NCBI GenBank assembly: GCA_949710005.1
Contig: OX453286.1
Location: forward strand, 12,870,242-12,934,241
Direction: 5' to 3'
DNA length: 64,000 nucleotides
DNA from: Ricordea florida
Taxonomy: Eukaryota > Cnidaria > Anthozoa > Corallimorpharia > Ricordeidae
Numbering within the stretch: position 1 is the first letter of the stretch; every line of letters starts with the position of its first letter. The notes under the pieces are model-generated. The model ran no database searches, was not told the DNA's origin, and was given only the letters and a program-made list of their open reading frames with translations. A program made the translations under genes and the position numbers. Positions 27,601-38,100 of the stretch are shown here, one piece after another.

Positions 27601-29091
27601 GGATGCATGTCCTAATCTTGGTAAAGGTATTGTTACTCTAGTACTACAAACAATACAAAAATCTTCTTAATAGGCTTTCCATCAGAGGTGGTAGTAATCA
27701 AAACTGCTCTACACAATACCATTTCTTCTTTAAAGCTTAGAATGTAGTGCAGTCATTTGTCTATAAAGTTAGTGTGGAAAATCATGATTGAAAGTATAGG
27801 GCATTTAGGAAACTTGAAACACTTGTTACTACATACAGCACACTTGCAATGAATATATGAGAAAGATCATAAACATTTTGACATTACAAAATTTATTGTC
27901 TTCTTTACAAGGTTTTTCCAATGTAAAAGGTCAACTGTATGTTGTGGTTGTTATTAAATGTTGATATTTGACATCATAAAAATGAAGTAAACAGCAGAAA
28001 ATAACAAGGTTAATATGTCTAATTTTGCAAATTAAGGCTTGTATTAACATTTCATTTGTGGGAAAGGGGCAGGGGTTCTAGATAGCAATATTATCAGGGG
28101 GTCATTGAACTATAAAGGTAAAACTGACCCATTGTGAAAAGGCTATGAAACTTGTTGTATCAACGCAATATTATTGAAACTTTTCAATCAGAGAATATAT
28201 ATATATATATATATATATAGCAAAGAGAAATACTACTCAGAAGTCAGTAATAACATTTGCTTTATTTTCAAATGATCGCATTGATCACTGATAATATTGC
28301 AGAACCATCACTTTATAGTGACACTGGGTATATATTCTGTTGAAAATGTTTAACAGAACTGCTAGATCAAGAAAATTTTCAATATTTTCACTGTTGCAAT
28401 GATATCAGATCACATCGTTATAAATGATTGCTATCACAACTGCAACTTTCTGTGTTGGGAATTTCTTCATAATGGAAACGCTATCGTTTTATTACGGAAA
28501 AATACGTACTTACATTCTCTTGTAATCTGTTGCTCGTCTTCCGATTCCGTTTTTAGACTAACAGAATTATTTTCCAGAGACATCTCCAATCGCTGAAGTC
28601 GTTCCTACTCGGTTTCCCTTCTAAGTCGTTTTGCTAAATTTAGTACGCCAATATATGTCGTTATGTAATCGTTCACTCATTTCCTGTATTTCTATCAATA
28701 ACGCACTCAGTTTCAAAACTAACTTGGTTGAATTCCTGGTCCTTTTCCCCGCTGTTTCATTTTTCCTTTTTTTTTTGAGCGAGCAGTTGTTGTCTTTGCT
28801 GCGATGTTTGTTATTCTCTCTGCTGTCGTTTCTTTGAGTCATCCTTTTCGTGTGTTGATTTTCACGGTATTCGAACTTACTCGGCGACGATCTCGTGCTA
28901 ATCTTTCTTGAATATCTCGGATATCTTCTTGCTGGGATGTACTTCCAGGACGAGTGAAATCGGTTTCCACAAAATTTACATTACTTTCAAAAAAGCATCA
29001 CCGAATTCCCAATGGCGGAAATTCAGCAGTTCTCAAATGCGCTACTATTACCAGGTAACCACGCCTGCGAACGGACACCTTTAAAATATAG

Positions 29092-29130
<39 letters not shown>

Positions 29131-32100
29131 TAAAAACTCTCGGCTCGATTTACTCGGGCTTGCGAGCCACGTGGTCTGACCGGAAGCGAGACGATTAGTA
29201 ACCTCGCTACGCTCGGCCTTCGGCCTCGCTTCGCGAGGAATAATACACACAGCAAAAAATTGTTTCTGCAGCTATCAAGTGACCGCAACGTCCACAGGCG
29301 CACTTGCGTCTTCTGTGTGGCTACCTACATGTGCCAGAGCAGCCACTAGCGCCAGCAACCTACCTCCGTTGACAGCGATCTAGCCCGCTCCATAGCTCAA
29401 CTCACGTCGGATCAGGGCATCCTGCTGGAGGTCTGTTAACAGTGCCTGTTCATCATCCAGCTGCTTCCCTACTGCTCCCAACACACGTGCCACCACCTTA
29501 CACGCGACCTTTAAGAATCCGCCAGAGAGACTGTGCTCGACCTGCTTTCCGAGGGCCACCTGATAACGAAGATGGAGCGAAGCAACCTCCTTGCTCGAGA
29601 GCCTGTGGACGTCCCCCAGCGACAGCTCCTTCCCCAAGTACTCCTTGGTGTTACCTGCGGCCACCAGAATAGCCAGTGCCTCCCGTTCCTCTTTATCGCC
29701 GGTGATCCCTTCCTCGCGGAGAATTTCATCCAGTACGTTGTCAGCCATGACTATATATCACCCGAAACAATTTTGCTGGGGGCTGGAATCTCCAACACGA
29801 TATCGAATGGATAGCGGAGACGGAAGCAAAGTCTGGCGTACGGATGCTCCTTGAGCGTGAATAGCATTTGTTGGCGCTCCTCCTTGTCATGTCCCATCCC
29901 GTAGTTCTCCCAAAGCATTTTCCCATCGAGCTCGCTAGGGCTGTAAAACGTGAGCGTCACTGCCACATTCTCCCTGAAGGCTTTTGCCACGCTCGTGTAC
30001 TGTTGCGTAAGGAGCCATACTGAAAAATTCTTATGCCTGCCAGAGAAAGCCAGCTCGATCAAAGCGCTGCGTTGTCTTTTTACGTCTTCACTGGCGGCGC
30101 AGTCGTCCAGAATAAGCAACACCTGGCCACGACCTTCGAAGACCGCGGTGCACAACCGAAGGCACTTGTCAATTTCACCACCCGAGTTCCCTGGTGCCAG
30201 GGCCACGAAGCCGGGGTCCTTATGGGCAAATCCCCGATATGTTTTGTTGTGAGCGTATGTCGGGCAAATCAGACACACGACGTGAAACTTCCCACGAAAA
30301 GGGCCGCGGAGAGCTTCGACGACCAGTCTCGACTTCCCGGACGCAGTTGGGCCAACGATAAGAAGGTGGCCGGGTATCAAATCGGTGAGAAAGTCCATCC
30401 TATATAGGGAACGATTAATTCCTCGCGAAGCGAGGCCGAAGGCCGAGCGTAGCGAGGTTACTAATCGTGTCGCTTCCGGTCAGACCACGTGGCTCGCAAG
30501 CCCGAGTAAATCGAGCCGAGAGTTTTTATATATGTATATATATATATATTTATATATATATATATATCTATATCTTAAAGGTGTCCGTTCGCAGGCCAGG
30601 TTACCTGGCAATAGTAGCGTATTTGAGAACTCCTGAATTTCCGCCATTTCGAATGCGGTGATGCCTTTTTGAAAGAAATGTAAATTTTGTGGAAACGGAT
30701 TTCACTCGTCCTGGAAGTGTATCCCAGCAAGATGATCTCCGAGATATTCAAGAAAGAGTAGCCCGAGATCGTCGCCGAGTAAGTTCGAACACCGTGAAAA
30801 TCAACACAAGGAAAGCACGACTCAAAGCAGGGAAAGAGTACGACAGCAGGGCGAATAACAACAGACATCCGTCATCGCAGCAAAGACAAAAACTGCTCGC
30901 TCTAGAAAAAGGCAAACGAAACAGCAGGGAAAAGGACCAGGAATTCAACCAAGTTAGTTTTGAATTTGAATGTGTTATTGATAGAAATACAGAACAGGAG
31001 AGAACGATTACATAACGAAATATATTAGCGTACTAAATTTAGCAAAACGGCTTAGAAGGGAAACCGAGTAGAAACAACTACAACGATTGGAGATGTCTCT
31101 GGAAAATAATTATATTAGTCCAAAAACGGAATAGGAAGACGACCAACAGATTACAAGAGAATGTAAGTAGGTATTTTTCATAATAAAGCGATAGCGTTTC
31201 CATTTTGAAGAAATTCCCAACACAGAGAGTTGCAGTTGTTATAACAATCATTTACAACGATGTGATCTGATATCATTGCAACAGTGAAAATATTGTAAAT
31301 TTTCTTGATCTAGCAGCTATGTTTAGCATTTTCAACAGAATATATACCCAGTGTCACTATAAAGTACTGGTTCTGCAATATCATCAGTGATCAATGCGAT
31401 CATTTGAACATAAAGCAAATGTTATAACTTACTTCTGAGTAGTATTTCTCTTTGCTATATATATGTATGTATTCTCTGATTGAAAGGTTTCAATAATATT
31501 ACGTATAGACAACAAGTTTCATAGCCTTTTCACAATGGGTCAGTTTTACCTTAGAGTTCAATGACCCCCCCCCCCCCCTGATAATATTGCAATCTAGAAA
31601 CCTGGCCATTTCCCACAAATAAAATGTTAATTCAAGCCTTAATTAACATATTAACCTTGTTACTTTCTGTTGTTTACTTCATTTTTATGATGTCAAATAT
31701 CAATATTTAATAACAACCACAACATACAGTTAACATTTTACATCGGAAAAACTATATAAAGAAGAAAATAAATTTTGTAATGCCAAAATGTTTATGATCT
31801 TTCTCATATATTCATTGCAAGTGTGCTGTATGTAGTAACAAGTGTTTCAAGTTTTCTAAATGCCCTATCCTTTCAATAATGATTTTCCACACAAACTTTA
31901 TAGACAAATGACCGCACTAGATTTCAAGCCTTTAAGAAGAAATTGTATTGTTTGGAGCTGTTTTGATTACTACCACCTCTGGTGGAAAGCCTATTAAGAA
32001 GATTTTTGTGTTGCTTGCAGTAATAGAGTAACAATACCTTTACAAAGGTTAGGGCATGCATCCCACCCCATAAAAATATATTATGTTAAACGTAAAAAAT

Positions 32101-35100
32101 ATAACAATAGTAATAATAATAATAATATCAATACCAGTAATAATAATAGTAATGATAATAATAATGATAATAATATAATGATAGTGCTTCTCATTACTAT
32201 ATGTCATTGGTTACAGTTCAATACCTCTGGCTGCCATGACTTTTTCGATGAAATGCCATCCTTATATTAAATCTTTCTTCTGCAGTTTTTATAATAGAAA
32301 TTTGCATATATTCAAAATAATATAACCTTCTCTTGTTGGGTATGGATATTTTGCCTGTTTCTGTAACAGCACAATTAAACTTTCATGTGGTATATACTTT
32401 TAACTGATTGATGTTGATTTCACATTATTTTTTTACAGGAGTACGTAGTGCAGCAATCTTTTTCAACATATTAAGATTTCAATAACTCTTTATTTCATGT
32501 ATTGTTTTTATGATATGACCTAAAAATAGAACAACCACATACTATACAGTCGGCACTCACTATTACCAAACCTTTATTCAAAGTTGTTGTAGAATCCAAT
32601 TGTTTTATCCCCATTTTTTATGTAATGACATTGTATGTCACACTTCTGTTGATATGGCATCTCTTTTGAGGGAAGAGGAATTTTTTTATCTACCACTGAG
32701 AGTACCATTGCAACTGAAGAGAGTGCACAAATTGAAACATGCACTATTCATAATGCTGTCAATTGTGGTTACCTAGGAATGAAATAATGACTGCAGTAGA
32801 CAATAAAATATCTAATCAGAAGATTCTTCTTACAATGAACCTCATCCAATTATAACCAAAAAACATAAACAAAAAATCATTGGAGCATTTAACTCATCCT
32901 CAGTGTAAAAACATATTGTGTTTAAGAGGGATGTACAACAAAGGAGACAAAGCAGTAGAGACTAAGAAAATAAAACTAAAAAAAAACAGGTTTTTACACC
33001 ATGGTAAACACAAGCATTCATATCAACTCTTCAAGATTTCACCTGCAAAAGATTTACAATCATTTTCAATTTGTGTTAAGTGAATATTATTGTGGTAATT
33101 CATCGACTCTGTATTCCCTGTGAAGATAATAAATAATTTTACTTCTATTCCCTCTGGTGCAATCTCAGTGGCAGTGAAAGAACTAAATGAAGGTCAATTT
33201 TTAAGCACTGTGTTGACCGGTATACTGATCATGTAATTTTCACCAGGTGTCACTAATTTTGTACCAAACATAGCATAACAAATAAAATAATGGGGATTAC
33301 GCTGATATAAAAAATATAAAATAAAATATAAAAGCATTGTGACTTCTTCAAAAACTAGCTTCGCGAGGTTTTTGCGGGAGTCGTATTTCTAGTAGTAGGC
33401 GACTTGGATATCAAGGCCGAATGCTGCGTCGCCTAGGAGGAAGACATGGCAGTTGCCATAACCAGAGCCGCCGGTCTTTCGATATACCCGGAACTGAATG
33501 TTCTCTCCCGGACCGAAGGCTGCGTGTCCGTCGCCGTGCACGAGATGGTCATATGATAATATTTGTTATTGAAGAACCCCGTAGGCTGAACCACCGGGTT
33601 GTGAGCTGGGGGGTGCACCAACCATTCTGCACCGGCTCGCGCGGTCTCCCAAATGTCTAAGGGAACATGCCGCTGGGGTACAGCGTGTTGGGGACGCCGT
33701 TGAGGTCGAACTCGACCTTTGTCACGCCCGAGTTCGGAAAGGCTTCGCTGTCTCGTGCTCCTGCGGCGTACGGGTCGACGAACAGGAACAGGACACCCAC
33801 AAAGCTTTTGAGTTGCACGGGGATGTTGTCCGTGAGACTTGACGCGGTGGCCTTCAAGAACGTCAGCACTTTGTGGTGCGAGATGTGGTTGTAAAGAACC
33901 ACGCTCGGGGCGTGCTGCGAGTAAGTGGGCGATTCAATCACCTGATACACCATTTCGATGTTTTTGAGCACGTAGGTGCCAATCTTGGTCGGATCCGAGC
34001 TTTTGATGACATCTTCGGGGGCGGCGAGTGTGAGCTCCAACCGAATCGGCGGAAGACTCGCCGTATAGAGCACCGTGGGTGCGAAGGAGTTCAAGATCGA
34101 GTGGGAGCCGATACTTTGGGAAGGCCACGGCCATCGCCAGGTCACCCACCACATCACCTTTGTCTCCGGCCTCTGAGCGGATCTTATTGACCTCGGTTGT
34201 CTGGATCCCTTGCTCGATGCGTTTAGCACGCTCTGTGGTGGGCAGCCATAGGTCGGAGAACGCTCCAAAGGTAAAAGGTAAAGGGTAAAGGTAAAGGTAA
34301 AGGTGCCACTTTCCTCACTTGCAGCTAGTAGCTGAATTACGGAGGAACCAGAGGGTGAGATCGGACATCAGCATATAGAAGGCGCCTCTGGCTGCCACCT
34401 CAGTCCATAGATGATCTCACCCCACCCACCCAGACCAATGACGGCATGAGTCAGCTGGACCATGACACCGGGAACACTCCCTACTCTTTTCGAGCTGTGC
34501 CATGGGTTCTTTTACGTCCCACAGATTATCAGTATCCAGTGTTGTGAGACGGGAAACTACTGTTTATCGTCCTTATCCGAGAAGACTAGAAAGTCTAACC
34601 ATTTGCAGATAACATGACAAAGACAGCACTTTCTCCTCATTTATTTTAAGACTCTGAGTGTTGGTCCGGCCGAGGTTTGAACTCACGACCTCCCGCACGA
34701 GAGTCCGGTGCTCTACCAACTGAGCTAACCGGTCGGCGGTAAACCAGGTCGGCCCGCTCCAGGTCCTCTAGGGTCTTATCGCCCATCTTGACGACCCGTC
34801 GCTGAATCAAGCAGCGCCCCAGGTTGTCGACTACGCGGTTGTTGACGTGCTTCGACGCTCCGCCTAGCTCCACCTCGGCCACAAGGGCAAGGGTGTCTGG
34901 GACTAGGACGGTGTCGTCTGGAAGCCTGGGAATGTCAACGTAAAGGGTCTCTTTGGGGTTCGCCGAGCTCGGGTTAAAGGTCAGGCGGTGGGTTACGCGT
35001 TTTCCTTTCGCGGCCATGAGAGTGCGTGGCTCCTCCCGTGGGTCAAGCTTCTTGGAGATGTACGCCATTTTTAACTTCTTGTATGTATAGGCACAAACAA

Positions 35101-38100
35101 AAATGGATATCAACCCTGATGAGATGACACCTTTGTTACCTGATGATCCCGATGAGACTAGTAACCCATTTCCCACGTTGCCCGGTGGTGCTGAAGGCGG
35201 AGAGCAAATCGGGCTGTATAACTTAAGACCACGAGGACGTCCGCGTGAGCCTGTCACAGCAGAAACGTCGATGTCTATAAACCCCGTTACTGGGAGGTCA
35301 ATCGATACAAAAATGCTGGATCTTGCGCGGTTGGAGACTAATATGGAGTTTCCCTTCCTTAACGGAGTCGATATCGGTCTAGGGGACAATGGGCGTATTA
35401 TGATTCGTAAGTGGGAGGGAGAAAACACGAGGTGGCGACCACTGTACAACAAGGATGGTACTATAACACAGAACTTACCTAACGAATTGAAAGAAGCTCT
35501 AGGGCCATCCGCGGACCAGATCGTTGAAGAGAATAAACCGACAGGACGAGGGGATAAGAGACGCTCCCGATACTTCACCGGAAGATAAGCGTGCCGCGGA
35601 GACGCGGGTTGCGGCGCGCAATGAGGAGATTGAGGAGCTCGAGCGGCAAAGCGAAGCCGTTGAGGAGCGAATGTCTCTGCGGGGCCGCGTGAAGGCCATT
35701 TTCAAGAAGTACGGCTTCACTCTCCTGGGGGTTCTCGTAGCGGCTGGGACGGTCATTGGAGTGATCTTGGGGGCTTTACAGCGGGGGCTCGCTGACGTGT
35801 CGCGGGGGTTAGGGCGGGGACTGAAGACCATCGGAAAAAAGATTGGGGACCTCCTCCCCGGGGCCATAGGCGCCATTGTCTCGTTCCTCTTTCGCACGGC
35901 TGGAGAAGTTGTTGGTTTCTTAGCCAAAAACGCCTGGCTCCTCATCGTAGCCGTGGTCGTATTTCTCGTTGAGCGCTATAAGAAGTCTACCTAAACAACC
36001 ACCAAGTCGCACCTGCGGCCACAACAGTGACTGCAGCTAGATTTCGCTCGTGCGTGGTCGGTGCAACTGGGGCTTTTGTTTTCGGTGCAAGGGGGGCTTT
36101 TGTTTTCGGCGCAACGGGTGTGCGTTTATGTGTCCGCTCGTTCACATGCGGATTGACCCCGAAAGTCATATCACTGGTCGCTTTCTGGAGCTCGTTGTTG
36201 TACCCGAGCGGCGGCTGGGGAGCAACCAGAGCCCAGGGGCGACTGCCAGATTCAGCCGCGCTCGGGCGCCGGATAAGGCCCTTGGATAGTTCTGGATTCC
36301 GGTGGAGATATCATTCATTACGATTGTCTCCTCTAGAAGTTTTCTGAACATTTGGCGAGTCTCAACAGCACTGCCGCTCGCCCCCACGATAGTGGATCGG
36401 GTCTTCGCTTGCGAGCCAAGAACACAATATACTAAAGCCTCGATACTACGATTGAGACGACCCCTGCCAGCCTCCGTCAGACGTTCACCCTTTTTTGGTG
36501 AAAACCAGCTGTATTGCGCTCCGCCATGGGCATCGTTACGGATAAAGGCCAACAGATTACCTTTATTCTTTTTCCCGCCCTCATCTGAGAAGAGATTCAG
36601 GCTATCAGGCCATGTGTTTGCTTCCTTATCATAACCACAAATAACGTGCAAGTTCCTTGGTCCCTCGCTTGGGTAAGTGATAAACACGTCTCCAAGGCCG
36701 TGGTTTCGACCGCCCTTCCAGCGAAAGTCCGAGGCTCTAGGCAGCCCGAATTCGATGCAGAGGCTTTCAAAGGCGGTCTTGCGGTATGGGTTGTTTGTTT
36801 TCTGGAACGCCTTGTCTCCGGGGAGGGGGCAGCCGAGCTCAAATAGGATACGACGGATGGTGAAGTATACGTGGAAGCAAAGCAGCCCCTGAACTATAGG
36901 CGGGAAGGTTTTATTGACCGAGTCGGTAATGGTCACTCCACATCCCGCAGTTGCACACCATGTGGCGAAGTTCAGCTGTTGTGGCCAATATTCGTACACC
37001 GGAGAAGAAAGCCAATGATGAGCCTCCTTTGCTGAGCGATGTGTGATGGTCGTTTCCTTCCAGAAGTCTCTTACTCCTGCTTTGAAAGAGATTTTGGGAC
37101 CAACAAAGATCTGGAGCTCTCGAAGCAGCGGTGCGATATCAGAACACGTTTCGGAGAACGGAAAGGCAGGCACGGGGTATTTTCCGGTGCGGAGAAGGAG
37201 GGCATCAGGAAAATCGCCCTGTTGTATGGCTTTGACGACACCCCAAAGAGCTATTTGATCCATTGTATATATACGCAGGTAAATAAAATGTCCCTCAGCA
37301 TAGCGGCAAGCGAGGGTGTGAATGAACTTCACCCTCCGATCGATGGCGAGCTCTCGAGTGTCGCAGCTCGAGTCGTGACGATCCCAGAAGTCACGCTCAC
37401 AGTACTTAAAACGATGGATATATATCGCTTCGCGCTCGACTCATTACACCTGTCCCGCATTCGCGAAGGAACCGCCGATTTGGCCACGATCAGGAAAACG
37501 CAAGGGCCCGTTCTGGTCTCCATTCCAAAGGGCGAGTACAACCTCCACTGTCTCCAGCAGGCTTTTATCTATGGGCATGGAAAGGAAGTCCCCGCTGGCA
37601 CTTGTGAACTTCGGATAACCACTACTGGGGTGTATTTCTTCTCGAAAGAGCAGATAATCCTAAACAGAAAGCTAGCTGACTTGTTGGGGATATCCGAAGT
37701 ACCACGAAATATGATTCACGTTCCTGTACAATGGGGCCCGCCCTCTGTATCAGTCTACTGCGATTTGGTGGACCCCAACAAGTCGTATGAGGGGGGCAGG
37801 CCCTCCTATCTGCAGGCGAAGGTCGAGCCCCTGAAGCTTCAAGGGCCTTCGGTGTGGCATTTGTACCCCTTATATCTCCCCCTTAACCATACAAAAAGAA
37901 GCCTCTTTCGAGTTTGGACGGTGCCGACGACCAAGGTAGAAGTTTTGTTGGAGCTAATTATATAGACCATGGAGTCCGATTGTTTGTACCCAAAAGTTCC
38001 CACCGCCCCCAACGACGATGAGGGGCAGTCGTTTCGACTTCAAAAGATTTGCGACATTCAGACCGGCCTTAAGAGCAGTATCGCCCACTATGAGGGCGTT

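Noticed and set aside
34650-34737. tRNA-like sequence on the minus strand
   Set aside because: It has good A and B boxes but continues into a SINE body and TTTACC tail, so it is the SINE head and not a tRNA gene.
36027-36347. Plus-strand ORFs with FRCKGGFCFR-like repeats
   Set aside because: They are the complement of the APKTKAP repeats in the small minus-strand gene.
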